From: Streptomyces gelaticus
Lineage (GTDB): Bacteria > Actinomycetota > Actinomycetes > Streptomycetales > Streptomycetaceae
Assembly: GCF_014649535.1 (NCBI RefSeq)
Contig: NZ_BMTF01000028.1
Location: 26,786 to 90,785, forward strand
DNA: 64,000 nt
Direction of reading: 5' to 3'
The notes under the pieces are model-generated. The model ran no database searches. It was given only the letters and a program-made list of their open reading frames with translations, and was not told the origin of the DNA. Made by a program: the position numbers and the translations under genes. This document shows positions 26,548 to 34,908 of this stretch, one piece after another; position 1 is the stretch's first letter; every line of letters starts with the position of its first letter.

Positions 26548-27873
26548 TCATCGCCGGTCCTCCGGCCCCGGCGCCCGGTGCTGGGAGAGCAGTTCGGCCG
26601 CCGCCTCCTGGTAGCGCAGCACCGCCTGTCCGGCGACCCGCAGATCGCACGGCGCGCTCCACAGCATCCGACGCGCCGCGTCGTACCGCTCGATCAGCAG
26701 CGGGTCCTCGGCCAGACCGTGCCGGGCGACCTTCGCCTTGTACGCGTCGAGCCTGCCGCGCAGCTCCGCCCGCACCGCCAGCGGGGCCGTGACCGCGGTC
26801 AACGACTCGCGGGCCCGCAGCAATTCCTCCTCGGCCTCCCGCTCCAGCGTCTCCAGGAGCGGGGACAGCCGGTGCCACTGGGCACGTCTGCGGTACTCCG
26901 AAGCGGCGACCAGCCGTTCCTGGAGCACGGTCGCCGGGCCGCTGACCGCCGGCACCTCGGAGGCCGCGATCTTCGCCAGCACCTCGCCGCGCGCCGCGCG
27001 GGCCTCGGTCAGGGTGCGGTCCGCGCGGGAGAGGACGTCGCGCAGCTGGACCAGGCGCTGCTCGGCGTCCTGCCGGACCGCGAGCACCGCCTCGATCTCA
27101 CGGCGCACGTCGTCCAGGGCGCGGGCCGCCCGGTCGTAGCGCGCCGTGTCGGGGCGGCCGCCGCCGGGCGCCGAACTGCCGGGTCCGGACAGCCAGAAGG
27201 CGAGCGGATCGGAGATCACCTGCACCCGGAGCGTGGCCAGTTCGTGGGTGATCGCCTCCAGGTCGTCGCCCGCCGGGTGCTCACCGGGCCGCACCCCCAC
27301 GGAGTGCGCCAGCGAACGGGTGCGGTGCAGCTCTGCGGCGAGCAGGTCTATCCGGGCGGGCAGCGCGGACCATACGGAGTCGGAGGCGACGACCATGTCC
27401 AGCGAGCGGGCGTACAGCTCGTTCATCCGGGCGACCAGCTCCTCCAGCGTGAACCGCTCGGAGAGCTTCGCCGGGCCGTTGACCGAGGGATCGGGGCGGG
27501 CCGCCGCGTGCGCCACGGTGACGCCCTGGCCGCGCAGCAGCTCGGTGAGGGCCACCAGGTCGTCCCGGTTGGGAAAGCGGCGGCGGGCCCGCACCGCACG
27601 TGCCTGGGCGAGCGCCCCCGAGTAGGCGTCGAAATACCCCCACAGCAGCGTGATCGCCTGATCGGTCGAGGCCCAGCGCTCCCTGGTGACACCGGTCAGC
27701 TCGGCGCCCTCCAGGAGCCGGCGGCCCGCATGGTCCTGGAGGGCGAGGAGCGAGGTCTCGATCGCCTCGTGCTCCGCGCCGAGCCGGGCCAGCGCACGGT
27801 CCGCCTCGTCCCGGTCCATGACCGGGACGGGGGGCCCGGCCGCCTGGCCGGGAAAGGGGCCCGCGACGCCCAT
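26548..27873 (-). CDS. coiled-coil protein of the PknG cluster, function unknown
   Basis: 441 residues; ATG at 27873 after GGAGAGG. Almost wholly alpha-helical and charged, with heptad-like Leu/Ala spacing across most of residues 20-430 (e.g. ARALDDVRREIEAVLAVRQDAEQRL and LETLEREAEEELLRARESL). No Cys pairs, TM helix or signal. I recognise no catalytic motif. It sits between the GlnH-like and PknG-like genes, spaced 103 and 61 bp, on the same strand. Inference: a scaffold linking membrane sensor and soluble kinase, or a kinase substrate. Mycobacterial pknG operons are not known to me to contain it. Confidence 0.75.
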   Translation of the reverse strand: MGVAGPFPGQAAGPPVPVMDRDEADRALARLGAEHEAIETSLLALQDHAGRRLLEGAELTGVTRERWASTDQAITLLWGYFDAYSGALAQARAVRARRRFPNRDDLVALTELLRGQGVTVAHAAARPDPSVNGPAKLSERFTLEELVARMNELYARSLDMVVASDSVWSALPARIDLLAAELHRTRSLAHSVGVRPGEHPAGDDLEAITHELATLRVQVISDPLAFWLSGPGSSAPGGGRPDTARYDRAARALDDVRREIEAVLAVRQDAEQRLVQLRDVLSRADRTLTEARAARGEVLAKIAASEVPAVSGPATVLQERLVAASEYRRRAQWHRLSPLLETLEREAEEELLRARESLTAVTAPLAVRAELRGRLDAYKAKVARHGLAEDPLLIERYDAARRMLWSAPCDLRVAGQAVLRYQEAAAELLSQHRAPGPEDRR

Positions 27874-27976
27874 CGATCACCTCTCCGCTCTTCCTGCCGG
27901 GACGGGCCCCGGCAGGATCAGTACCACTGTCTCTCCGGCGGGTCCGCTCCCTTGCGCCCACCCGGCCGGCCCGGCG

Positions 27977-29032
27977 TCAGTTGCTCCGGTACTTGGGGGC
28001 CGGCGGCGACTTCATCCCCGGCAGACCGTCCTCCAGCCAGCGCTGGTACGACTGCATCCAGCGGCTGTTCGCGCCACCCCTGCGGTAGTCGACCAGCACC
28101 TGGTTGACCCGGGCCACCAGATCGTCGGCGCCGAGCTTCGCCGCCACGCCGTAGTACTCGGTGGTGAACGGCTTGCCGCCCTTGAGTTCGACCGCCGGGT
28201 CCTGGGCGGTCTGGCCGGCTGCCAGCGCGTTGTCCGTGACCACCGCGTCGACCTCGCCCAGTTGCAGCCGCACCAGGCAGTCCAGCTGGTTGGGGACGGT
28301 GAGCTGGTCCTCGTCCGCCTCGGTGCCGTCGTGCGGGTCCTTGAAGACCGCGCCGAACGACTGCTTCTCCAGCGCCTCGTACGCGGTGGAGCCCTCGGCG
28401 GTGCAGACCCGCTTGCCGGTCAGGGACTTGTCGAACCCGGTGATCGTCGAGTCCTTCGGTGCGAGGACCTGCTGCCCGGCCTGGAAGTAGGCCGTGGAGA
28501 ACGAGACCTGCTTGAGCCGGCTGCAGTTGATGGTCATCGTCCGGACGACGACATCGACCTTCTCGTTCTCCAGGGCGGCGATCCGCTGGTTGGTGGGGAT
28601 GGCCCGGAAGATCACCGCGTCGCGGTCGCCCAGGATGTTCTCGGCGATGGCCCGCACCAGATCGATGTCGAAGCCTTCGAGCTTGTCCTTGCCCTCGCCG
28701 GCCGCCGGATTGCGGTACCCCCAGCTGAAGCTGTTCTGGTCGACGCCCGCGATCAGCTTTCCGCGCTTCTTGATCTTCTCGATGTTCGGACCGCTGCCGG
28801 AAGACGGCGGAAGGCTCGCCTCCGGGTCCGTGCAGTTGTCGGCCGTGATCTGCACGGCCTGAGCGGTGCCCGGCCCAGCGGCATCCCCGCCGAGGACCTC
28901 GGCGCCGCCGTGGGAGAGCGGCAGCAGGGTGAGCGCGGCCGTCATCGCGCAGGCCGCGGCCATGCCCGTCACCCCGCCCCAGCCGCGGAGCCTGCCGCGG
29001 GCGGACCACCGGCCCGCGCCCTTCCTGGTCAT
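27977..29032 (-). CDS. glnH: GlnH-like glutamate/amino-acid-binding protein
   Basis: 351 residues; ATG at 29032 follows AGGGGGAG (an upstream GTG at 29047 would engulf that site). The N-terminus has a Sec signal with an AAAC sequence that is only a poor lipobox, so secreted or lipid-anchored is open. From about residue 85 it is a family 3 (PBP type II) solute-binding protein: KIKKRGKLIAGVDQNSFSWGY, LEGFDIDLVRAIA, RIAALENEKVDVVV and CTAEGSTAYEAL, then a GEVDAVVTDN hinge. Family members bind Glu, Asp or Gln. No amino-acid ABC permease is adjacent; the partners are a four-TM protein (11 bp upstream) and PknG, as in mycobacteria, pointing to sensing rather than transport. Confidence 0.88.
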   Translation of the reverse strand: MTRKGAGRWSARGRLRGWGGVTGMAAACAMTAALTLLPLSHGGAEVLGGDAAGPGTAQAVQITADNCTDPEASLPPSSGSGPNIEKIKKRGKLIAGVDQNSFSWGYRNPAAGEGKDKLEGFDIDLVRAIAENILGDRDAVIFRAIPTNQRIAALENEKVDVVVRTMTINCSRLKQVSFSTAYFQAGQQVLAPKDSTITGFDKSLTGKRVCTAEGSTAYEALEKQSFGAVFKDPHDGTEADEDQLTVPNQLDCLVRLQLGEVDAVVTDNALAAGQTAQDPAVELKGGKPFTTEYYGVAAKLGADDLVARVNQVLVDYRRGGANSRWMQSYQRWLEDGLPGMKSPPAPKYRSN

Positions 29033-29043
29033 CGCTCCCCCTC

Positions 29044-30435
29044 TCACCGGTACTCCGAGAGCCTGCGGTTGACTCCGACGATCGCGGCCACGGCGGCCAG
29101 CGCTGCCAGCGCGGCGGCCCCGGTCGGCAGCCCGCCCAGCGCCCCCTGCCCGTTCTTCGCGGCCCGGGTGAACTCGCCCTGCTCATGGGCGAGTGCCTGC
29201 TTCAGCGCGTCGTCCACCCGCTCGAAGGACTCACCCGTCGAGTCCTTCGGACCGATGATCAGCGTCAGCGCGCCCTCGTAGTCGCCGCCGTCGTCGGCCG
29301 AGCGGGCCGTCCGGTGGCGGCCCTGCCACTCGGAGACGGCGTCGACGGCCTTCGCCACCGGTCCGCTCCCCTGGTCGTCGTCGGCAAGCTTCCCGGCTCT
29401 CCGCAGCTCCTCGCCGAGGGCCTTCATGTTCGTGTTGTAGTCGGTCTCGTACTTGTCGTTCCTGCCGTCCGCGGTGAGCACGGCGCCGCGGGCGACCAGA
29501 GTGAGGTTCTCATTGGCGCGCGCCTTCAGCGAGTCGATCCGCGCGTGATTGAGGACGTCGAGGGACTGCTGCCCGTTGACATCGGCGGCATGCAGCTCGG
29601 CCCGCGCCACCGTGTGCCCCACCGCCAGCCACAGCAGCAGCACCGTGGACGCCGCGGTCGCGACGAGCAGGCCGTGGTTGAACACCCGGTTCGTCCTGCG
29701 GTAGTTGCGCCGCTGCGCCCAGACCAGCCCGGTCAGCGCCACGACCCCGAGCCCGAGGGAGAAGAACGGCCAGGCCCTGGCCGAGTCGCTGTCCTCGCCG
29801 AGCCGGCCGGTCTCCGCCGCGTACAGCCGCTCCGCGGCCGGCAGCAGCACCTTGCTCATCTGCTGATTGGCGTACCGGATGTAGGCGCCGCCCAGCGGCA
29901 GGCCCTGCCGGTTGCCGGCGCGGGCCCGCTCGATCAGACCCGTGTACCGGGGGAGTTGCTCGTTGAGCGTGGTGATCTCCTGCCCGGACTTCGTCGACGC
30001 GTCGGTGTTGGCCGCGGCCTTCACCAGGAGGCGGGACGCTTCCCGGATGTCCTTCTCGTACCGGTCGTGGACATCGCGCGGCTCCTGCGCCCCGGCCAGG
30101 AAACCGCTTGCGGCGGCGGTGTCGGCGTCCGCCAGCGAGCGGTAGATGGCCGCCGCGTCGGCGCTCAGCGGCTGGCTGCGGCCCACCACGTCGTCGGCGG
30201 CGGACGCCCGGTCGGCGATCTCGAAGGCCGTCACCGCCCCGAACGCGACGACGAGCAGGGCCAGTACGGCCCCGATGATCTGGAGCCTGCCCGGCTCGGT
30301 GGTGGCCGCGGCCCGCACCTTGTCGGCCGTCACGGACAGAACGCCGCGCTGCGACGGAGCGGGTACGGTCGCGGCCACGGGCGGCTGTGCCCGCTCGTGC
30401 TCCGGCGCCGTGTGCACACTCGGCGGGTATGTCAC
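29044..30435 (-). CDS. glnX: GlnX-like four-TM signal-transducing membrane protein
   Basis: 463 residues from the GTG at 30435, chosen because GGGGGAGG precedes it; further upstream starts lack one. Four TM helices: about 50-70, 225-243, 258-278 and 438-457. Two extracytoplasmic helical domains lie between TM1/TM2 and TM3/TM4 (sensor-like, rich in Ala/Asp/Arg). There is no kinase, HAMP or methyl-accepting module. This topology matches mycobacterial GlnX, which receives the amino-acid signal from GlnH and passes it to PknG. It is the first gene of the cluster, so its promoter should lie in 30436-30785. The short cytosolic parts would have to contact the kinase or the coiled-coil protein. Confidence 0.8.
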   Translation of the reverse strand: MTYPPSVHTAPEHERAQPPVAATVPAPSQRGVLSVTADKVRAAATTEPGRLQIIGAVLALLVVAFGAVTAFEIADRASAADDVVGRSQPLSADAAAIYRSLADADTAAASGFLAGAQEPRDVHDRYEKDIREASRLLVKAAANTDASTKSGQEITTLNEQLPRYTGLIERARAGNRQGLPLGGAYIRYANQQMSKVLLPAAERLYAAETGRLGEDSDSARAWPFFSLGLGVVALTGLVWAQRRNYRRTNRVFNHGLLVATAASTVLLLWLAVGHTVARAELHAADVNGQQSLDVLNHARIDSLKARANENLTLVARGAVLTADGRNDKYETDYNTNMKALGEELRRAGKLADDDQGSGPVAKAVDAVSEWQGRHRTARSADDGGDYEGALTLIIGPKDSTGESFERVDDALKQALAHEQGEFTRAAKNGQGALGGLPTGAAALAALAAVAAIVGVNRRLSEYR

Positions 30436-30785
30436 TCGACCTCCCCCTCGGTCACTGACGGTGGCCCGGCCCCGGCCGATCGGGGACTGGTGCCCGGCCA
30501 TGAAGTATGGCCGCAGGGACCGACATCCACACCAGGAAGTCCGGATCCTGCATCGGCCCACGGACGCGCTCACACGCATTCGATCAAGGCCTGCGCCGCC
30601 GATCAAGCCGATCGACGGACCAGTACCCGGAGCGGACCGATCTCCCCACCCATGAACACGTCCGGGACCACGGAACGGTTCCCGTACGCGAGGGTGTCCC
30701 GTGGCGCGAGAACGCGACGGATGCGCGAGGGGCGTCCCCCGCGCGAATACGCGGCGGAACGCCCCTTCGGATCCTGACCGACGTG
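30436..30785. other. intergenic region between csnK and glnX-like gene
   Basis: 350 bp without a credible gene. It should carry the promoter of the signalling cluster (minus strand) near its left end and the terminator of the csn operon near its right end (30728-30766). I see no riboswitch-like structure. Short open frames here have no ribosome-binding site. Confidence 0.5.
30728..30766 (-). terminator. hairpin after the csn operon
   Basis: AGGGGCGT and ACGCCCCT pair, with an inner CCGCG/CGCGG stem, starting 19 nt past the csnK stop. No U-run. Confidence 0.6.
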
Positions 30786-31754
30786 TCAGCTGTACTGAGC
30801 ACGCAGCCTTTCGTGCACCGCGGCCGCCGCGCCCGTGTGGTCCAGGCCGAGCAGCGCGGCCCCCAGCACCGGCGGCTGGGTCACCACCCGGAGCACGGCC
30901 TTCGGGGCGCGCACCGCGAGGAGTTCGGTGATCTTCGCGTCCAACTGCGGGTGCCGGGCCGCCAGTACGCTGCCGCCCAGCACCACCGGCGCCTCCTCGT
31001 CCAGCAGGTCCAGCCTGCCCAGCGCGACCGAGGCCATCGCGACGACCTCCCCGGCCAGCCGGTCCACCAGCGCACCCGCCACCCGGTCCCCGGCCGCCGC
31101 GGTCGCGAAGAGCACCGGAGCCAGCTCGTGCCGGCGCTCGAACCCGATCCGGCCCAGGTGCAGCGCCTCGATCAGCTCGTACATCGAGCCCAGCCCGAAG
31201 TGCCCCGGCAGCGTGCGGACCAGCTCGGTCGGCTCACCGCGGCCGTCCTCGGCCCGCGCGGCGAACCACATCGCCTCCTCGGCCAGCCCCGAGCCGCCGC
31301 CCCAGTCACCGGAGATCCGCCCTATGGCGGGGAACCGCGCGGTCCGCCCGTCCGGCACCATGCCGACGCAGTTGATCCCCGCGCCGCAGACCACGGCCAC
31401 ACCACGCGGCTCGTCCACCCCCGCGCGCAGGATCGCGAAGGTGTCGTTGCGCACCTCGACGGTGGCGCCCCAGCCCCGCGCAAGCAGCGCCCCGGCCAGC
31501 TGCTCCTCCTCCACCGGGAGGTCGGCGTTGGCGAGACAGGCGGACACATGCGCGAGGGGGCCGGCCGGTCCGCCGGCGAGCTCCAACGCCCGGCCGACGG
31601 CCGCGCCGAGGACGTCGACGGCCGCCTCCACGCCCACGGCCGGCGGCTGGAAGCCACCGCCCCGGGCCGTCGAAAGCACCGTCCCGTCCGCACCGATCAG
31701 CGTCACGTCGGTCTTGCTGTTCCCCGCGTCGATCGCGAGGACCGAAACGTTCAC
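30786..31754 (-). CDS. csnK: sugar kinase of the BadF/BadG/BcrA family, glucosamine/N-acetylglucosamine kinase-like (CsnK)
   Basis: 322 residues; GTG at 31754 overlaps the csnH stop (GTGA). ASKHA-fold motifs: phosphate-1 loop LAIDAGNSKTDV at the start, NDT in EVRNDTFAIL, adenosine-side VVCGAGINCVG and SGDWGGGSGLA, and a late VVLGGSVLAA. BadF-family sugar kinases phosphorylate GlcN or GlcNAc with ATP. As last gene of a chitosan-oligosaccharide uptake operon, its substrate is probably glucosamine or a short GlcN oligomer. It is not a ROK kinase: the ROK zinc motif is absent. Streptomyces csnK fits by position and family. Confidence 0.82.
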   Translation of the reverse strand: MNVSVLAIDAGNSKTDVTLIGADGTVLSTARGGGFQPPAVGVEAAVDVLGAAVGRALELAGGPAGPLAHVSACLANADLPVEEEQLAGALLARGWGATVEVRNDTFAILRAGVDEPRGVAVVCGAGINCVGMVPDGRTARFPAIGRISGDWGGGSGLAEEAMWFAARAEDGRGEPTELVRTLPGHFGLGSMYELIEALHLGRIGFERRHELAPVLFATAAAGDRVAGALVDRLAGEVVAMASVALGRLDLLDEEAPVVLGGSVLAARHPQLDAKITELLAVRAPKAVLRVVTQPPVLGAALLGLDHTGAAAAVHERLRAQYS

Positions 31755-33016
31755 GCCCACGCCAGGTGCTCCCGGTTGTGCGCGATCAGCTTGTCGGTGA
31801 GCGCCTCGGCATACTCGAACTGGCCGATCAACGGGTGTGCGAGCAGCGCCTTGAAGACCCGGTCGCGGCCTCCGCGAAGCGCCGCCTGAAGGGCGAGATC
31901 CTCGTACGCCGTCACATTGGCGATCAGTCCGGCGTACAGCGGGTCCAGCTCCGGAACGGCGAGCGGCGTCGCGCCCGTGCCGTCGACCCGCGCCTGCACC
32001 TCGATCACCGCGTCGTCCGGGAGGAACGGCAGCGTGCCCTTGTTGTACGTGTTCACCACCTGCACCGCGGAGCCGCCCGAGCCGAGCAGCGAGGACGCCA
32101 GGTCCACGGCCGCCTCCGAGTAGAAGGCGCCGCCGCGCTTGGCGAGCAGCGCGGGCTTCTCGTCCAGCGCCGGATCGCCGTACATGGCGAGGAGTTCCTT
32201 CTCCATCGCGGCGACCTCGGCGGCCCGGGACGGCTTGGTGCCGAGCTCCCGCACGACCGCGTCGTGCGCGTAGAAGTAGCGCAGGTAGTACGAGGGGACG
32301 ACGCCGAGCCGGTCGACGATCGCCCGGGGCATGCGCAGATCGCCCGCGATCGTGTCGCCGTGTTCGGCGAGCAGCCTCGGCAGGACGTTCTCGCCGTCGG
32401 GGCCGCCGAGACGCACCCCGAGCTCCCAGGTCAGGTGGTTGAGCCCGACATGGTCCAAGTGCACCTCGCCGGGGGTGACGTCGAGCAGCCGGGCGAACTT
32501 CCGCTGGAAGCCGATCGCCACGTTGCACAGGCCGACGGCCTTGTGGCCGGCCTGGAGCAGCGCCCGGGTGACGATGCCGACCGGGTTGGTGAAGTCGATG
32601 ATCCAGGCGTTCGGGTTGGTGCGGCGGACCCGCTCGGCGATGTCCAGGACGACCGGCACGGTGCGCATCGCCTTCGCGAGGCCGCCGGCGCCGGTGGTCT
32701 CCTGGCCGATGCAGCCGCACTCCAGCGGCCAGGTCTCGTCCTGGTTGCGGGCGGCCTGGCCGCCGACGCGCAGCTGGAGCAGGACCGCGTCGGCGTCGGC
32801 GACGCCCGCGTCGAGGTCCGAGGTGGTGATGATCCGCCCCGGGTGGCCCTGCTTGGCGAAGATCCGCCGGGCGAGGCCGCCGACGAGTTCCAGACGGTCG
32901 GCCGCCGGATCGACGAGCACCAGCTCCTCGATGGGCAGCGTGTCCCGCAGCCGGGCGAAGCCGTCGATCAGTTCAGGGGTGTAGGTGGACCCGCCACCAA
33001 CTACTGCGAGCTTCAT
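31751..33016 (-). CDS. csnH: family GH4 glycosidase, 6-phospho-beta-glucosidase-like (CsnH)
   Basis: 421 residues, ATG at 33016. GH4 hallmarks: the NAD-binding GGGSTYTPEL (residues 7-16), DFTNPVGIVT, the Cys-Asn pair in GLCNVAIG (Cys164) and His194 in GLNHLTW, which hold Mn2+. GH4 enzymes use a redox-elimination mechanism requiring NAD+ and a divalent metal, and commonly act on 6-phosphorylated disaccharides. In this operon the kinase is encoded directly downstream with a 4-bp overlap, so phosphorylation followed by cleavage of chitosan-derived disaccharide is likely. The natural substrate is inferred, not shown. Confidence 0.88.
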   Translation of the reverse strand: MKLAVVGGGSTYTPELIDGFARLRDTLPIEELVLVDPAADRLELVGGLARRIFAKQGHPGRIITTSDLDAGVADADAVLLQLRVGGQAARNQDETWPLECGCIGQETTGAGGLAKAMRTVPVVLDIAERVRRTNPNAWIIDFTNPVGIVTRALLQAGHKAVGLCNVAIGFQRKFARLLDVTPGEVHLDHVGLNHLTWELGVRLGGPDGENVLPRLLAEHGDTIAGDLRMPRAIVDRLGVVPSYYLRYFYAHDAVVRELGTKPSRAAEVAAMEKELLAMYGDPALDEKPALLAKRGGAFYSEAAVDLASSLLGSGGSAVQVVNTYNKGTLPFLPDDAVIEVQARVDGTGATPLAVPELDPLYAGLIANVTAYEDLALQAALRGGRDRVFKALLAHPLIGQFEYAEALTDKLIAHNREHLAWA

Positions 33017-33019
33017 AGG

Positions 33020-33940
33020 TCAGCCCTTTACTCCGGTCAGTGTGACGCCCTCGACGAATGCCTTCTGTGCGAAGAAGAAGACGAGGATCACGGGGGCCAT
33101 GACCAGTACGGTCGCGGCCATGGTCAGGTTCCAGTCGGTGTGGTGTGCGCTCTTGAAGGACTCCAGCCCGTAACTGAGGGTCCAGGCGGCCGGGTTCTCC
33201 GAGGCGTAGATCTGTGGGCCGAAGTAGTCGTTCCAGGCGTAGAAGAACTGGAAGAGGGCCACGGCGGCGATGCCCGGCTTCGCCATCGGTACGACGACCC
33301 TGAGCAGGGTGCGCAGCTCGCCGCAGCCGTCGACCTTCGCGGCATCGAGGTACTCGTTCGGGATGGTCAGCAGGAACTGCCGCAGCAGGAAGATGGAGAA
33401 CGCGTCGCCGAAGGCCATCGGGATGATCAGCGGCCAGAGCGTGCCGGACAGGTCCAGCTGCTTGGCCCAGAACAGGTACATGGGGATGACGACGACCTGC
33501 GGCGGCAGCATCATCATCGAGATGACGAGCATCAGCGACAGCTGCCGGCCGCGGAAGCGGAACTTGGCGAGCGCGTACGCCACGGGCAGCGACGACACGA
33601 CCGTGAGGACGGTGCCGAGGCCCGCGTACAGCAGGGTGTTGCGCCACCAGATCAGAAAGCCGTCGGTTTCGAAGACCTGCTGGTAGTTGCTCCACTCGAA
33701 GGGGTGCGGCCACAGATCACGGGTCAGTGCCTGCTGGCCGCTCATCAGCGAGGTGAGCAGCAGGAAGACGAACGGCAGCACGAAGAAGAGCGCGGCGGCG
33801 ACACCGAGCGAGTGCACGGCGATCCAGTTGAGCAGCGCCTTGCGGCGCGCCCTGCGCCCGGCCGGGGTGTCAGGGGTGCCCGGGGCGGCCTCGGGGGCCG
33901 TTTTCCTGGGGGTGTCGAGAACCTGCGCCACGTCACTCAC
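33020..33940 (-). CDS. csnG: sugar ABC transporter permease, MalG type (CsnG)
   Basis: 306 residues; GTG start at 33940 overlaps the preceding permease by 8 bp. Six TM helices after a ~40-residue cytoplasmic N-terminus, and the EAA loop EYLDAAKVDGCGELRTLLRVVVP that docks the ATPase. MalG-class carbohydrate permease of the CUT1 family. Pairs with the upstream permease and binding protein. No ATPase is encoded in the operon; Streptomyces CUT1 importers usually share the multitask ATPase MsiK encoded elsewhere, which is the likely case here. Confidence 0.9.
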   Translation of the reverse strand: MSDVAQVLDTPRKTAPEAAPGTPDTPAGRRARRKALLNWIAVHSLGVAAALFFVLPFVFLLLTSLMSGQQALTRDLWPHPFEWSNYQQVFETDGFLIWWRNTLLYAGLGTVLTVVSSLPVAYALAKFRFRGRQLSLMLVISMMMLPPQVVVIPMYLFWAKQLDLSGTLWPLIIPMAFGDAFSIFLLRQFLLTIPNEYLDAAKVDGCGELRTLLRVVVPMAKPGIAAVALFQFFYAWNDYFGPQIYASENPAAWTLSYGLESFKSAHHTDWNLTMAATVLVMAPVILVFFFAQKAFVEGVTLTGVKG

Positions 33941-34901
33941 CTGCCTGGATCAGCCCGCTGCGGCGCCGCATCAGCAGTGCGGTGAACGCCATGGCGAGTA
34001 CGAAGAGAACGAGCGCGACCACGCAGGCGGAGCCGTAGTCGAAGCGCTGGAAGCCGAGGTTGTAGACGAGCTGCGGAAGCGTCAGTGTCGACTTGTCGGG
34101 ATAGCCCGGTTCGAACTGCTGCCCGGATCCGCCCATCACGCCCGAGGCGACCTTCCCGGCCACGAACGGCTGGGTGTAGTACTGCATCGTCTGGATGATC
34201 CCGGTGACCACCGCGAACATGATGATCGGCGAGATGTTCGGCAGTGTGACGAAGCGGAACCGCTGGAACGAGGACGCCCCGTCCAGCTCCGCCGCCTCGT
34301 ACTGCTCCTTCGGCACGTCGAGCAGCGCGGCCATGAAGATCACCATCAGGTCGCCCACCCCCCACACCGCGAGCGCGGTCAGGGCCGGCTTGGACCAGGC
34401 GGCGTCGGTGAACCAGCCCGGCGCGGGCAGCCCCAGCTCGCCGAGGATCGAGTTGACCGGCCCGGTGCCGGGGTTGAGCAGGAAGACGAAGCTGAGGGTC
34501 GCTGCCACGGGCGGGGCCAGGTAGGGCAGGTAGAACAGGGTGCGGAAGACCCCGGTGCCCGTCTTGATCTTCGTGATCAGCAGCCCGATGCCGAGGCCGA
34601 ACACCACCCGGCAGCTGACCATGACCACGACCAGCCAGAGCGTGTTGCGCAGCGCCGGCCAGAACAGCGGGTAGTCGTTGAAGACGAACGACCAGTTCTT
34701 CAGCCCGCTGAACTCCGGGGGCGTGAAACCGTCGTAGTCGGTGAGGGAGAAGTAGACCGTGGAGACCAGCGGGTAGGCGAAGAAGACGCAGAACCCGATC
34801 AGCCACGGCGACATGAAGGCCGCGGTCCGCAGCGCCGAGCGGCGGCGCCTCGTGGCGAGCGTCGAGTGACGGCGCTTCGGACGGAGCGTGTGCGTGCTCA
34901 T
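33933..34901 (-). CDS. csnF: sugar ABC transporter permease, MalF type (CsnF)
   Basis: 322 residues, ATG at 34901. Basic N-terminus, then six TM helices beginning FMSPWLIGFCVFFAYP. The EAA loop is EQYEAAELDGASSFQRFRFVTLP. CUT1 family, partner of the MalG-type permease. It starts 7 bp after the binding-protein stop and overlaps the next permease, so the operon is tightly coupled. Expected to import chitosan (GlcN) oligosaccharides with csnE and csnG products. Confidence 0.9.
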   Translation of the reverse strand: MSTHTLRPKRRHSTLATRRRRSALRTAAFMSPWLIGFCVFFAYPLVSTVYFSLTDYDGFTPPEFSGLKNWSFVFNDYPLFWPALRNTLWLVVVMVSCRVVFGLGIGLLITKIKTGTGVFRTLFYLPYLAPPVAATLSFVFLLNPGTGPVNSILGELGLPAPGWFTDAAWSKPALTALAVWGVGDLMVIFMAALLDVPKEQYEAAELDGASSFQRFRFVTLPNISPIIMFAVVTGIIQTMQYYTQPFVAGKVASGVMGGSGQQFEPGYPDKSTLTLPQLVYNLGFQRFDYGSACVVALVLFVLAMAFTALLMRRRSGLIQAGE

Positions 34902-34908
34902 CGCGGTA

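Noticed and set aside
30786..31754. CsnK as a ROK kinase
   Set aside because: It lacks the ROK Cys/His zinc motif and has BadF/BcrA-type nucleotide motifs instead.
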